Source: Jannaschia sp. Os4
GTDB lineage: Bacteria > Pseudomonadota > Alphaproteobacteria > Rhodobacterales > Rhodobacteraceae
DNA: 64,000 nucleotides
NCBI RefSeq assembly: GCF_016820245.1
Contig: NZ_JAFCAR010000005.1
Coordinates: 372,001 to 436,000, forward strand
Reading direction: 5' to 3'
Of this stretch, positions 1-8,846 are shown piece after piece. Both the position numbers and the translations under genes were made by a program. The notes beneath the pieces were generated by a model that did no database searches, had not been told where the DNA came from, and saw only the letters and a list, made by a program, of their open reading frames with translations. How positions within the stretch are numbered: position 1 is the first letter of the stretch; every line of letters starts with the position of its first letter.

Positions 1-126
1 GCGACGGGCCGGGTGGTCCGGCCCGGCCGACGGCTCGTCGCGGTGGCGGCGGACGTGTGGGGCGGGGCGGACGGCACGGTGCACGTGGCCACCGCGCTCG
101 GCACCATGGTGCCGGTGCGGCCCTAG
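1..126 (+). CDS. PaaI-like thioesterase, C-terminal fragment
   Basis: An open frame runs in from the left edge and stops with TAG at 124-126, giving 41 residues. The readable end, with GRRLVAVAADVW and then ATALGTMVPV, resembles the last two strands of the hotdog fold in PaaI-type acyl-CoA thioesterases, where an A-x-GTM-V segment closes the sheet. The active-site region lies outside the window, so substrate cannot be judged. Its stop overlaps the stop of the converging sulfotransferase-like gene by two bases. The family call is from fold-level resemblance over a short piece. Confidence 0.55.
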   Translation, partial: ATGRVVRPGRRLVAVAADVWGGADGTVHVATALGTMVPVRP

Positions 127-1157
127 CGGCGCCACCACGGACGGCGGGGCGCCCGCGCGCGCGGCGCCTCGGGCGCGGGAGGGCGCGGGTCCGCGTCGCG
201 CGCCGCGCGCAGCGCCGCCACCTCCGCCTCCAGCCGCTCCAGCCGCAGGGCCTGCCCGAGCGCGAGATCCGCGAGGTGATCCAGCACCTCGGCCCGGACC
301 GCCTCGGGCGCGACGGACCGGCCGGTCCCGGCCCCGCCGCCGCGCACCTCCAGCCCCGTCGCCTCGGCGAAGCGGTCGAACAGGTCCGCGCTCTCGTCCA
401 CCACCGCCTGCGCCGCGCGCGTGTCCAGCGCGCGCGCCGCCATCTCGGCCACGTCGCGCGGGCCGTCGTCGCGGAGGTCGGCGCGCACCGCGCGGTCGAA
501 CGCCTCGGGCAGCACCGGGCCCGCGTGGCGGTCCGCGAACAGCGCGCGCAGCACGGTCTCCGCCCGGCCGGGGCTCGCGTAGACGGGGGCCGTCCGCGGC
601 TCCAGCGGCACGCCGATGCGCGCGGCGAAGTCGGCGACCACGTCGCCCGCCGCCTCGTAGGACGCCACCTCGCAGGCCGCCCCCACCCGCGCGCGCCACC
701 GGATCGGGCCGTTGTAGGCGACCACCAGGCGCCGCGCGCTCTCGGGGAAGGCAGGGACGGGGCCCTTGCGTGTCTTGTGGCGCACGGCCCACTGGACATG
801 GGCCGAGGCCAGCCAGTCGCGCGGATCGCGGGCGTAGATGACCACCCGAAGGTCGGCGCGCGCGCGCAGCCGGGCGACGAAGGGGTCGATCGCGTCGGGG
901 GCCGCCGAGAGCGACTCGTTCGAGACGACGACCTTGGCCGCGTCGAGGCCCAGGAGGTGGTCGGCCCGCGCGGTCCACGTGGCGGCGTCGGACCGCAGGT
1001 AGCCCACCGGCGTGGTCGGCGCCTCGCCCGGCGCGACGGGGCGCATCCCGGCGTAGACCGCGCCGTGCGCGGCCAAGGCGTCCGTCGAGCGCGCGAGCGC
1101 GTCCTGGATCGCGGTCGAGCCGTTCTTGCCCATCCCGACATGGAGGATGACCTGCAT
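123..1157 (-). CDS. Sulfotransferase-like protein
   Basis: 344 residues from ATG at 1157, with a GGAG ribosome site upstream. The N-terminus carries LHVGMGKNGSTAIQ (residues 5-18), the 5'-phosphosulfate-binding loop pattern of PAPS-dependent sulfotransferases and their bacterial relatives that act on sugars or glycans. A later VVSNESLS and an RVVIYARDPRDWLAS segment match the conserved Ser and R-x-P positions of the 3'-phosphate binding region. The last 50 residues are Leu/Ala/Glu-rich and may form a coiled coil, ending in a Pro/Arg-rich tail with RRPWWRR. The acceptor is unknown. It converges on the thioesterase and stands 33 bp downstream of dsbA. Confidence 0.6.
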   Translation of the reverse strand: MQVILHVGMGKNGSTAIQDALARSTDALAAHGAVYAGMRPVAPGEAPTTPVGYLRSDAATWTARADHLLGLDAAKVVVSNESLSAAPDAIDPFVARLRARADLRVVIYARDPRDWLASAHVQWAVRHKTRKGPVPAFPESARRLVVAYNGPIRWRARVGAACEVASYEAAGDVVADFAARIGVPLEPRTAPVYASPGRAETVLRALFADRHAGPVLPEAFDRAVRADLRDDGPRDVAEMAARALDTRAAQAVVDESADLFDRFAEATGLEVRGGGAGTGRSVAPEAVRAEVLDHLADLALGQALRLERLEAEVAALRAARDADPRPPAPEAPRARAPRRPWWRR

Positions 1158-1190
1158 CGTGCGCTCCGGCGGCGGGACGTCGCGCGGACC

Positions 1191-1913
1191 CTAGCCGTCC
1201 TGCCGCGCCGCCTCCACCATCTCGGCCATCGCGTCCGCGTCCACGAGGCCGGGGGCCGTCCGGTCGCCGATCACGAAGGAGGGCGTCCCGGAGAAGCCGA
1301 GCTGGCGGGCCAGCGCCATCGACCCGTCGATATGCGCCTGCACCTCCGGCGCCGCCATGTCCGCGCGCAGCCGGTCGAGGTCGAGCCCGACCTCGCCCGC
1401 GACGCGCATCACCGACGCCTCGTCGACGCGCCCGCTCTGGCCCATGAGCGCGTCGTGCATCTCTTGGTAGAGGCCCTGCTCGCGCGCGGCGAGCGCGGCC
1501 TGCGCGGCGACGACGGAGCCTTCGCCGAGGATTGGCCACTCGCGGTAGACGATCCGCACGTCGTCGTCGCGGTCCAGCAGGGCCGTCACCTCGTCGCCCG
1601 CGCGGCGGCAGTAGGGGCAGTTGTAGTCGAAGAACTCGACCACCGTCACCGATCCGTCCGGGTTGCCGCCCACCGGCGCGTTGGGGTCGCGCTCCAGCAG
1701 GTCGCGGTTGTCCGACAGGCTCGCCTGCGCCGCGGCGGCCGCTTCGGCCTCGTCGCGGGCCTGCAGGATGGCGACGGCCTCCATCACGATCTCGGGGTTC
1801 TCGAGGATCGCCTGCAGCGCGAGCTGCTTGATCTCCTCCTCCGAGAAGTCCTGCGCGGCGGCGGGCGCGGCGAGGAGCAGGGCGGCGAGGGGGGCGGCAA
1901 CGAGGCGGCGCAT
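1191..1913 (-). CDS. DsbA-family periplasmic thiol-disulfide protein (ScsC-like)
   Basis: 240 residues from ATG at 1913; longer upstream extensions have unrelated composition. Residues 1-20 form a signal peptide ending AAPAAAQ. An Ala/Glu-rich N-terminal helix (about 23-65) is followed by a thioredoxin fold with active site CPYC at 99-102 and the cis-proline motif GTPSF near 209-213. This arrangement is the Com1/ScsC subgroup of DsbA proteins, where the N-terminal helix can mediate oligomerisation. It is divergent from a DsbD/ScsB-type reductase 177 bp away, which suggests that the reductase keeps this protein reduced and that it acts as an isomerase or copper-stress protein. The functional pairing is inferred from position. 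Confidence 0.88.
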   Translation of the reverse strand: MRRLVAAPLAALLLAAPAAAQDFSEEEIKQLALQAILENPEIVMEAVAILQARDEAEAAAAAQASLSDNRDLLERDPNAPVGGNPDGSVTVVEFFDYNCPYCRRAGDEVTALLDRDDDVRIVYREWPILGEGSVVAAQAALAAREQGLYQEMHDALMGQSGRVDEASVMRVAGEVGLDLDRLRADMAAPEVQAHIDGSMALARQLGFSGTPSFVIGDRTAPGLVDADAMAEMVEAARQDG

Positions 1914-2090
1914 CTGTGTCTCCCGGAAAGGTCGGCCCCGGTGATGGCAGCGGCGGGCGGGGGGCGCAACGGGGCGGGGGCCGCGATGGGCGATCCGCCG
2001 CGCCCGCGGCCGGGCGCGCGCGGTCACGTTGCCGTGCGGCGCGGGGCCGCCCCCCTGTCGGAGCGCGGCGGGGGGGCCTATCCCCTCCCC

Positions 2091-4073
2091 ATGCGCGCGC
2101 TCCTCGCCCTGCTGTTCCTCTGGCTGCCCCTCGCGGCCCCCGCCGCCGTGACCGCGCCGGTCGCGGGCCATGCCGTGACCGCACGCCTGATGACCGCGGA
2201 GGACGGCGTGGGCGAAGGCGTCGCGCGCCTGTCCGCGGGCCTCGCGCTGGAGATGCAGCCGGGGTGGAAGACCTACTGGCGCTCGCCGGGCGAGGTCGGC
2301 CTGCCGCCCGCGCTGGACTGGTCGGGCAGCGCGAACGTGGCCGACGTCCAGATCGCCTATCCGGCGCCCACCCGCTTCACCGCCTTCGACATCGAGAACT
2401 ACGGCTATGCCGGGGCCGTGACCTACCCGCTCACGGTGGTCCTGGAGCGGCCGGGCGCACCCGCGCGCCTCGACTTGGCCGCCGACCTCCTCGTCTGCGC
2501 CGAGATTTGCGTGCCCGACCGGGTGGAGCTGTCCCTCGACCTGCCCCTCGGCGGAGGCGTGGACGGCGGGACGGCGGCTCATCTCGCCGAATGGGTCGCG
2601 CGCGTCCCCGACGACGGAACCGCGTCGGGCTGGGCGTTGGAGCGGGTCCATCTCGACGCGGACGCGCTCACGCTGACGGCCACCGCGCCCGCGGGCGTCG
2701 CCGCGCCCGCCGTCTTCCCCGAGCACGGGGGCGGCGCGTTCGGCCCGCCGGACGTCCGGCTGTCGCCGGACGGGCGGCGCGTCTGGGCGCGGCTCGACGT
2801 GCTCGCGCCGGGGGAGGGGCCGCTCGACCTGACGCTCGTGGACGGGGACCGCGCGGCCACGCTGCGCGCCGAGCCCGCGCCGCTGCCGCCCGCGCCGCCC
2901 GCCGCGGGGCAGGGGCTATGGCTCGCGCTCGCGCTCGCCGCGCTCGGCGGGCTGATCCTCAACCTCATGCCCTGCGTCCTGCCGGTCCTGTCGATCAAGC
3001 TCGCCTCCGCGCTCGCCCTCCGCGACGCCGCGCCCGCGCGCGTCCGCTCCGGCTTCCTGCTCACTTCCGCGGGCATCCTCGGCTTCTTCCTCCTCCTCGC
3101 CCTCGCCGCCGTCGCGGCCCGGGCAGCGGGCGTGGCCGTGGGCTGGGGCATCCAGTTCCAGTCCCCCGCCTTCCTCGGCCTCGTGATCGGCCTCGTGACC
3201 CTGTTCGCCGCCAACCTCTTCGGCTGGTTCGAGATGGGGCTGGGGCAGGGGCCCACGACCGCGATGTCGCGCGCCGCAGGCGGCGGCGGGGCACCGGGCG
3301 ACGTCGCCACCGGCGCCTTCGCCGCCCTGATGGCCACGCCCTGCTCGGCCCCCTTCCTCGGCGGCGCCGTCACCTACGCCCTCACCGCAGGCCCCGCGGC
3401 CACGATCGCCGTCTTCGGGGCGATGGGGCTGGGCCTCGCCGCGCCCTACTTCCTCGTCGCCGCGGCCCCCGGCACGATCCGCCTCCTGCCGCGACCGGGC
3501 GCGTGGATGGTCACGCTCCGCCGCGTGCTGGGCGGGCTGATGCTGCTCGCGGGCGCATGGTTCCTCGTGGTCCTCGCGGGCTCCACCACGCCCGCCACCG
3601 CCGCGCTCACCGGGGGCGCGGCCGTGGTCCTGCTCGCCGCCCTCGCGCTCCGCCGCCGCGCGCTGCCCGTCGCCGTGGCGGGCCTCGCGGCGCTGGTCGC
3701 GACCGCCGCCCTCGGACCGTCCGCGCCCCGCGCGGCGCCGTCCGACGACTGGGCCGTGTTCTCCGAGGACGCCCTCGCCGAGGCCGTCGCGCGGGGCGAG
3801 ACCGTCCTCGTCGACGTCACCGCCGACTGGTGCCTGACCTGCCAAGCCAACAAGCGCCTCGTCCTCGACCCGCTCCTCCCCTTGGAGGGCGTCGGGACAA
3901 TGCGGGCGGACTGGACCCGGCCGGACCCGGCCATCTCCAGCTACCTCGCCGCCCAAGGCAGGCACGGCATCCCGTTCAACGCCGTCCACGGCCCTGGCGC
4001 GCCGGAGGGCGTGCTGCTGCCCGAGATCCTGACGGAGGCCGCGATCCGCGCCGCCGTCGACGCGGCCCGCTAG
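2091..4073 (+). CDS. DsbD/ScsB-family protein-disulfide reductase
   Basis: 660 residues from ATG at 2091, chosen because it begins a signal peptide (RALLALLFLWLPLAAPAA). Domain order: periplasmic domain of about 260 residues with the Cys pair in LLVCAEICVPD; a polytopic transmembrane core with NLMPCVLPVLS (near 292) and ATPCSAPFLGG (near 414), the two membrane cysteines that relay electrons; and a C-terminal thioredoxin domain with WCLTC near 580. The family moves electrons from cytoplasmic thioredoxin to periplasmic partners. The N-terminal domain type fits ScsB better than classical DsbD. The divergent DsbA-like protein is the obvious partner. It ends four bases into the converging scaffold gene. 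Confidence 0.9.
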   Translation: MRALLALLFLWLPLAAPAAVTAPVAGHAVTARLMTAEDGVGEGVARLSAGLALEMQPGWKTYWRSPGEVGLPPALDWSGSANVADVQIAYPAPTRFTAFDIENYGYAGAVTYPLTVVLERPGAPARLDLAADLLVCAEICVPDRVELSLDLPLGGGVDGGTAAHLAEWVARVPDDGTASGWALERVHLDADALTLTATAPAGVAAPAVFPEHGGGAFGPPDVRLSPDGRRVWARLDVLAPGEGPLDLTLVDGDRAATLRAEPAPLPPAPPAAGQGLWLALALAALGGLILNLMPCVLPVLSIKLASALALRDAAPARVRSGFLLTSAGILGFFLLLALAAVAARAAGVAVGWGIQFQSPAFLGLVIGLVTLFAANLFGWFEMGLGQGPTTAMSRAAGGGGAPGDVATGAFAALMATPCSAPFLGGAVTYALTAGPAATIAVFGAMGLGLAAPYFLVAAAPGTIRLLPRPGAWMVTLRRVLGGLMLLAGAWFLVVLAGSTTPATAALTGGAAVVLLAALALRRRALPVAVAGLAALVATAALGPSAPRAAPSDDWAVFSEDALAEAVARGETVLVDVTADWCLTCQANKRLVLDPLLPLEGVGTMRADWTRPDPAISSYLAAQGRHGIPFNAVHGPGAPEGVLLPEILTEAAIRAAVDAAR

Positions 4074-4513
4074 GCGTCGGCCATCGCCGCGTCCATCGCC
4101 TGCACGGTGGCGTCCAGCGCCAGCAGGATCGACGCGTGCCGGTTGCGGAAGTCCACCGCGGGCCGCAGCACCTCCAGCCCGTCGAACGGCGCCGCGGGCA
4201 CCGGCCCGCCCGACTTGAGCATCGCGCGCAGCTCGTCCCGCGCGCTGGCCACCTCGTCCCGCGTCCGGCCGATCATCGCGGCCCCGGACACCGCCGCGCT
4301 CGCTTGGCCGAGCGCGCAAGCCTTCACGTCCTGCGAGTAGCGCGCGATCCGCCCCACGGCGTCGAGCCCGACCTCCACGGTCACCGTCGAGCCGCAGAGC
4401 GGCGAGCGCACCTTCGCCGTCCCGTCCGGCGCGTCCAGCGGCGCGGGCGCGGGCAGCGAGGCCGCCAGCTCGAGGATGCGGCCGGAATACAGCTTGATGA
4501 GGTCGTCGGACAT
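4070..4513 (-). CDS. IscU/NifU-like iron-sulfur scaffold protein
   Basis: 147 residues. The N-terminal pattern with Cys40 in SPLCGSTVTVEV and Cys66 in VKACALGQASAAV matches the first two cluster ligands of IscU/SufU scaffolds. The region where the third ligand cysteine normally lies reads VDFRNRHASILLALDATV, with His and no Cys. This diverged form, next to hisI, is one I associate with Rhodobacteraceae genomes. Whether it still assembles a cluster is uncertain. It is divergent from hisI with 61 bp between the starts, so the two may share a control region. Confidence 0.85.
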   Translation of the reverse strand: MSDDLIKLYSGRILELAASLPAPAPLDAPDGTAKVRSPLCGSTVTVEVGLDAVGRIARYSQDVKACALGQASAAVSGAAMIGRTRDEVASARDELRAMLKSGGPVPAAPFDGLEVLRPAVDFRNRHASILLALDATVQAMDAAMADA

Positions 4514-4574
4514 GGTGCCTCCGCGTGCTCGCCCCTAGGTAGGCCCCGCGCCCCAGCGAGGAAAGGTACGCGCG

Positions 4575-4931
4575 ATGTTCGACCCTGCGACCCTCCGTCT
4601 CGACGCGAACGGCCTGATCCCCTGCGTGGCCCAAGACCACGCCACCGGCGAGGTGCTGATGATGGCGTGGATGAACGCCGACTCCCTCGCCGCCACCGCC
4701 GAGACCGGGATCGTCACCTACTGGTCGCGCTCGCGCTCCGAGCTCTGGCCAAAGGGCGCCACGTCGGGGCACGTGCAGCGCCTCGTCGAGATGCGCGTGG
4801 ACTGCGACCGCGACTGCCTGCTCGCCCGCGTGGAGCAGACCGGCCCCGCCTGCCACACGGGACGGCGGTCGTGCTTCTACACGGCGGACCGCGACGGGGC
4901 GGAGGTGGTCCTCAGCGAGCCGATTACGTGA
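4575..4931 (+). CDS. hisI: Phosphoribosyl-AMP cyclohydrolase
   Basis: 118 residues, the usual size of the stand-alone enzyme without a HisE domain. It hydrolyses phosphoribosyl-AMP in the third step of histidine synthesis. Diagnostic segments are [28 protein letters not shown] and [10 protein letters not shown], followed by the zinc and magnesium ligands in DCDRDCLL and [10 protein letters not shown]. It is monocistronic here: edd starts 60 bp downstream behind its own promoter, and the other his genes are not in the window. Confidence 0.96.
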   Translation: MFDPATLRLDANGLIPCVAQDHATGEVLMMAWMNADSLAATAETGIVTYWSRSRSELWPKGATSGHVQRLVEMRVDCDRDCLLARVEQTGPACHTGRRSCFYTADRDGAEVVLSEPIT

Positions 4932-4938
4932 AACGGGG

Positions 4939-4967
4939 TTGAACTGTTATCGCTAACATCGCATAGG
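4939..4967 (+). promoter_or_regulatory. edd promoter with LacI-type operator between -35 and -10
   Basis: TTGAAC (4939-4944) and CATAGG (4962-4967) are separated by 17 bp and could serve as -35 and -10. The spacer is almost entirely filled by TGTTATCGCTAACA (4945-4958), an inverted repeat with 6 of 7 paired positions and a central CG, the hallmark of LacI/GalR-family operators such as those of gluconate regulators. A repressor bound there would block polymerase. The edd start codon follows 25 bp after the -10. The regulator gene is not in the window. Confidence 0.6.
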
Positions 4968-4991
4968 CCCCCGGAAGCCCGGAGGACCATC

Positions 4992-6797
4992 ATGCCCCTC
5001 GACGCCCGCATCGACCGCATCACCGACCGCATCCGCGAACGCTCCCGCCCGACCCGCGAGCCCTATCTCGACCGGATGCGCGCGCAGGCCGCCAAGGGAC
5101 CGCGCCGCGCCCACCTGCAATGCGGCAACCAAGCCCACGCCTACGCCGCGATGGAGGCGCAGAAGGGCGACCTCGTGGCCGAGCGCCAGCCCAACCTCGG
5201 CATCGTCACCGCCTACAACGACATGCTGTCGGCCCACGCTCCCTACTACCGCTACCCCGAGCGGCTGAAGGCCGCCGCCGCCGCCACCGGCGCGACCTGC
5301 CAAGTGGCGGGCGGCGTCCCGGCCATGTGCGACGGCGTGACCCAAGGCCAGACCGGGATGGAGCTGTCGCTCTTCTCCCGCGACGTGATCGCGCTGGCCG
5401 CGGGCGTGGCGCTGTCGCACGACACGTTCGACGCGGCCCTCTACCTCGGCATCTGCGACAAGATCGTCCCCGGCCTCGTGATCGCCGCCGCGACCTACGG
5501 CTACCTGCCGGGCATCTTCGTCCCCGCCGGGCCGATGGTCTCCGGCCTGCCCAACGAGGAGAAGGCGCAGGTCCGCCGCGACTTCGCCGAGGGCAAGGTC
5601 GGGCGCGACCGCCTGATGCAGGCCGAGATGGCCTCCTACCACGGCCCCGGCACCTGCACCTTCTACGGCACCGCCAATTCCAACCAGATGCTGATGGAGT
5701 TCATGGGCCTGCACCTGCCCGGCGCCTCCTTCGTCAACCCGGGCACGCCGCTCCGCGACGCGCTGACCGACGCCGCCGCCCACCGCGCCGCCGCGATCAC
5801 CGGCTTGGGCAACGAATACACCCCCGTCTGCGACGTGCTGGACGAGCGCGCGTGGGTGAACGGCCTCGTGGGCCTGATGGCCACGGGCGGGTCCACCAAC
5901 CTCGTGATCCACCTCATCGCGATGGCCCGCGCGGCGGGCGTGATCCTGTCCTGCGAGGATTTCGACGCCGTGTCCGAGGCCACGCCGCTCATGGCGCGCG
6001 TCTATCCCAACGGGCTGGCGGACGTGAACCACTTCCACGCGGCCGGCGGCCTGCCCTTCATGATCGGGCGCCTGCTGGAGGCGGGGCTGCTCCACGAGGA
6101 CGTGGCCACCGCCGCGGGCCATGGCCTGTCCCGCTACGCCGAGGAGCCCAAGCTCGAGGACGGGACCCTCCACTGGCACCCCGGTCCGCGCGAGAGCCTC
6201 AACGACAAGATCCTCAAGACCCCCGCCGACCCCTTCGCCGCGACCGGCGGCCTGAAGGAACTGCGCGGCCCCTTGGGCATCGGCGTCATGAAGGTCTCCG
6301 CCGTGGCCCCCGACCTCCACGTGGTCGAGGCCCCGGCGGCCGTGTTCGAGAGCCAGGACGCCGTGAAGGAGGCCTTCAAGGCGGGCGAGCTGGACCGCGA
6401 CGTGGTCGTCGTCGTCCGCCACCAAGGTCCCCGCGCCAACGGGATGCCCGAACTGCACTCGCTCACGCCCACGCTGTCGGTCCTGCTCCAGCGCGGCCAC
6501 CGCGTGGCCCTCGTGACCGACGGGCGCATGTCCGGCGCGTCCGGCAAGGTGCCCGCCGCCATCCACGTCGCCCCCGAGGCGGCGGCGGGCGGACTGATCG
6601 GCAAGCTGCGCGACGGCGACCTGATCCGCGTCGACGCCGCAGCCGGGCGGCTGGAGGTGCTGGCCGAGGGCGTCGAGGCCCGCGACCCCGCGCCCTTCGA
6701 CCCCGCCGCCAATGCCACGGGGCTGGGCCGCGAGCTTTTCGCGGTCTTCCGCGCCAACGCGGGCTCCGCGGCGGACGGCGCGGCGGTGGTGGTCTAG
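4992..6797 (+). CDS. edd: Phosphogluconate dehydratase (Entner-Doudoroff)
   Basis: 601 residues, full family length. It dehydrates 6-phosphogluconate to 2-keto-3-deoxy-6-phosphogluconate in the cytoplasm. IlvD/Edd family hallmarks are visible: [30 protein letters not shown], the iron-sulfur cysteine motifs in [17 protein letters not shown] and [11 protein letters not shown], and the C-terminal [15 protein letters not shown]. Upstream GGAGG (4981-4985) places the start. eda follows after 99 bp with a hairpin between, so the two probably form an operon induced by sugar acids through the operator described above. Confidence 0.97.
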   Translation: MPLDARIDRITDRIRERSRPTREPYLDRMRAQAAKGPRRAHLQCGNQAHAYAAMEAQKGDLVAERQPNLGIVTAYNDMLSAHAPYYRYPERLKAAAAATGATCQVAGGVPAMCDGVTQGQTGMELSLFSRDVIALAAGVALSHDTFDAALYLGICDKIVPGLVIAAATYGYLPGIFVPAGPMVSGLPNEEKAQVRRDFAEGKVGRDRLMQAEMASYHGPGTCTFYGTANSNQMLMEFMGLHLPGASFVNPGTPLRDALTDAAAHRAAAITGLGNEYTPVCDVLDERAWVNGLVGLMATGGSTNLVIHLIAMARAAGVILSCEDFDAVSEATPLMARVYPNGLADVNHFHAAGGLPFMIGRLLEAGLLHEDVATAAGHGLSRYAEEPKLEDGTLHWHPGPRESLNDKILKTPADPFAATGGLKELRGPLGIGVMKVSAVAPDLHVVEAPAAVFESQDAVKEAFKAGELDRDVVVVVRHQGPRANGMPELHSLTPTLSVLLQRGHRVALVTDGRMSGASGKVPAAIHVAPEAAAGGLIGKLRDGDLIRVDAAAGRLEVLAEGVEARDPAPFDPAANATGLGRELFAVFRANAGSAADGAAVVV

Positions 6798-6805
6798 CCC
6801 ACCAC

Positions 6806-6826
6806 GCCCCCGCCTCGCGCGGGGGC
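6806..6826 (+). other. Hairpin between edd and eda
   Basis: GCCCCCGC (6806-6813) pairs perfectly with GCGGGGGC (6819-6826) across a 5-base loop, nine bases after the edd stop. There is no T-run, so it is unlikely to be a strong intrinsic terminator. It could partly terminate or protect the edd 3' end and so set different levels for the two enzymes. Confidence 0.45.
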
Positions 6827-6896
6827 CGCGCTGGACGAGGCGCCCCCGCCTCGAATACCGAACATCCAAGCCCGACCCATCCCGAGGCAGCACCCC

Positions 6897-7529
6897 ATGA
6901 CCCCCCAAGACCAGTCCGCCGCCGCCCGCGACCTCGCCGGACGCGCGCCCGTCATCCCCGTCCTCGTCCTCGACGACGTGGCACATGCGCGCCCCTTGGC
7001 CGAGGCGCTGGTCGCCGGCGGCCTCCCCGCGCTGGAGGTGACGCTCCGCACCCCCGCCGCGCTCGACTGCATCCGCGCCATGGCGCAGGTGGAGGGCGGG
7101 ATCGTCGGCGCGGGCACCCTGCTGACGCCGTCGGACGTCAAGGCCGCCAAGGCGGCGGGCGCCAAGTTCGGCGTCTCCCCCGGCGCCACCGACACGCTGC
7201 TGCAGGCCTGCGTGGACGAGGACCTCCCGCTCCTCCCCGGCGCGGCCACCGCGACCGAGGCGATGGCGCTGCTCGAGAAGGGGTGGGACATGCTCAAGTT
7301 CTTCCCCGCCGAGGCGTCCGGCGGCGCCCCCGCCCTCAAGGGCATCGGCGCCCCCATCCCGCAGGTCGCGTGGTGCCCCACAGGCGGCGTGAGCCCCGCC
7401 AACAAGGATGCCTATCTCGGCCTGTCGAACGTCGTCTGCGTCGGCGGCTCGTGGGTCGCGCCGAAGGCGGCGATGGCCTCCGGGGACTGGGCGGAGATCG
7501 AGGGCCTCGCCCGCGCGGCGGCGGGCTGA
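6897..7529 (+). CDS. eda: 2-dehydro-3-deoxy-phosphogluconate aldolase
   Basis: 210 residues. It splits KDPG into pyruvate and glyceraldehyde 3-phosphate, completing the Entner-Doudoroff pathway begun by the preceding gene. Family signatures are VIPVLVLDDVAHARPLAEAL, LPALEVTLRTPAAL (catalytic Glu), GAGTLLTPSDV, FGVSPGATD, LPGAATATEAMALL and MLKFFPAEASGG with the Schiff-base lysine, then PTGGVSPANKDAYL. The stop lies one base before the stop of the converging cytochrome b561–YceI gene. Confidence 0.96.
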   Translation: MTPQDQSAAARDLAGRAPVIPVLVLDDVAHARPLAEALVAGGLPALEVTLRTPAALDCIRAMAQVEGGIVGAGTLLTPSDVKAAKAAGAKFGVSPGATDTLLQACVDEDLPLLPGAATATEAMALLEKGWDMLKFFPAEASGGAPALKGIGAPIPQVAWCPTGGVSPANKDAYLGLSNVVCVGGSWVAPKAAMASGDWAEIEGLARAAAG

Positions 7530-7530
7530 G

Positions 7531-8754
7531 CTACTCCGCCCGCACCGCCGTCAGCGCCACGTCGATGGCGACCGAGAAGCCGACGGACGACTCGTCGGGG
7601 TAGGTCTCGCCCATCCCGAAGTCCCGCCGGTCCACGGCCGTCGCGCCCCCCATGACGGCGCGGTCCCCGTCGATCTCGAGCGTGAAGGGCAGGGTCAGCG
7701 GCACCTCCACGCCCCGGAGCGCGAAGGTCCCCTCGGCGACGTAGCCGTCCCCCTCCGGGCGCAGGTCGGCCACGTAGGTCGCGGTCGGGAAGGCGGCGGA
7801 GGCGAGGAACGCCTCGCCGGTGGCCTGCTGCGACACCGTGCCGAGGGCGAGGGAGCCGGTCCCGACGGACACCTCGACCGAGCCGACGGTCCCGTCCGCG
7901 CGCGGCGCGGGGTCGAAGTCGATGGCCGCCTGCCAGTCCGCGAAGCTCCCGGTGACGGGGCTGCCGAGCTGCGTCACGGTGATCGAGACGCTGCCCTCCT
8001 CGACGGTCCAGTTCGAGGCGGCCCCGACCGAGGCGGCGCCCGCGGCCACGGCGGGCGCGGGGGGCGGCGCCAGCCACAGCCCAACGCCGAGGGCGGCGGC
8101 CCAGACGGCGGCGGCGGCCAAGGCGGGCAGGGCCTTGCCATGCGGCCGCTCGACATGCGCCGGCACCCGGCCCGACACCATGCGCGCCAGCGTCCCGTCC
8201 CGGTCGATCACCGCGTGCTTCAGCGCCCCGGCGACGTGCAGGAGCAGCGCTACGGCCAGCACCTTGGCGGCGGTTGTGTGCAGCGTGCCCAGCAGGTCGG
8301 CGAGCCACGCGTCGTTCGGCACGAAGGGCAGCTCGTCCCCGAGCGGCCAGAGGATCGGGGCGTAGCCCTCGGTCGCGGCATGATGGGTCCAGCCGAGCAG
8401 GGGCACGAGGATCAGCGAGCCGTAGAGCAGCCAGTGGACGATCGCCGCGAGCGTCGCCTCCCACCCGCCTTGGATCGGCTGCGGGCGCGGCTGCGCCAGC
8501 GCCCAGAGGACGCGGACGACCGCGAGGGCGAAGATCGCGATCCCCACCGTCTTGTGGACCGAGAACAGCGTGACCGTGCGCGCCACCTGCTCGGGCGAGG
8601 CCGCGCCCGCCTCGATCGCGGCCGCGCCGTCATGGGCGATCACGCCCAAGGGGATCACCGTGAGCATCAGCAGCGCGATGGCCCAGTGCAGCGCGCGCTC
8701 GACCCAGCCATAGGCGCGGTCGGTGTTCGTGGCGGTGGTAACGCGGGTCGACAT
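7531..8754 (-). CDS. Cytochrome b561–YceI fusion protein
   Basis: 407 residues from ATG at 8754; the open frame extends 26 codons further but without similarity. Residues about 15-225 form a cytochrome b561-type domain with four membrane helices and haem-ligand histidines in RALHWAIAL, FSVHKTVG, IVHWLLYG and LLHVAGALKH. After another helix near 230, residues about 250-405 are a periplasmic YceI lipocalin-like domain, ending in the typical VDRRDFGMG and DVALTAVR segments. YceI proteins bind isoprenoid lipids, so the fusion may move electrons between the quinone pool and a periplasmic quinone or lipid. It stands alone between eda and the oxygenase gene. Confidence 0.9.
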   Translation of the reverse strand: MSTRVTTATNTDRAYGWVERALHWAIALLMLTVIPLGVIAHDGAAAIEAGAASPEQVARTVTLFSVHKTVGIAIFALAVVRVLWALAQPRPQPIQGGWEATLAAIVHWLLYGSLILVPLLGWTHHAATEGYAPILWPLGDELPFVPNDAWLADLLGTLHTTAAKVLAVALLLHVAGALKHAVIDRDGTLARMVSGRVPAHVERPHGKALPALAAAAVWAAALGVGLWLAPPPAPAVAAGAASVGAASNWTVEEGSVSITVTQLGSPVTGSFADWQAAIDFDPAPRADGTVGSVEVSVGTGSLALGTVSQQATGEAFLASAAFPTATYVADLRPEGDGYVAEGTFALRGVEVPLTLPFTLEIDGDRAVMGGATAVDRRDFGMGETYPDESSVGFSVAIDVALTAVRAE

Positions 8755-8846
8755 GGCGGCCTCCGGGACGGGACGGCCCCAATCTACCCGATCCCGCCCC
8801 GCCGCCAACGCGCATTCCCGCACGCCCCCCATGCGCGGGCCGCGCC

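Noticed and set aside
57-2090. A 678-codon upstream extension of the DsbD frame
   Set aside because: It is antisense to the sulfotransferase-like and DsbA genes, is Arg/Gly/Ala-rich with no family features, and the ATG at 2091 starts a proper signal peptide. High GC produces such stop-free shadows throughout the window.
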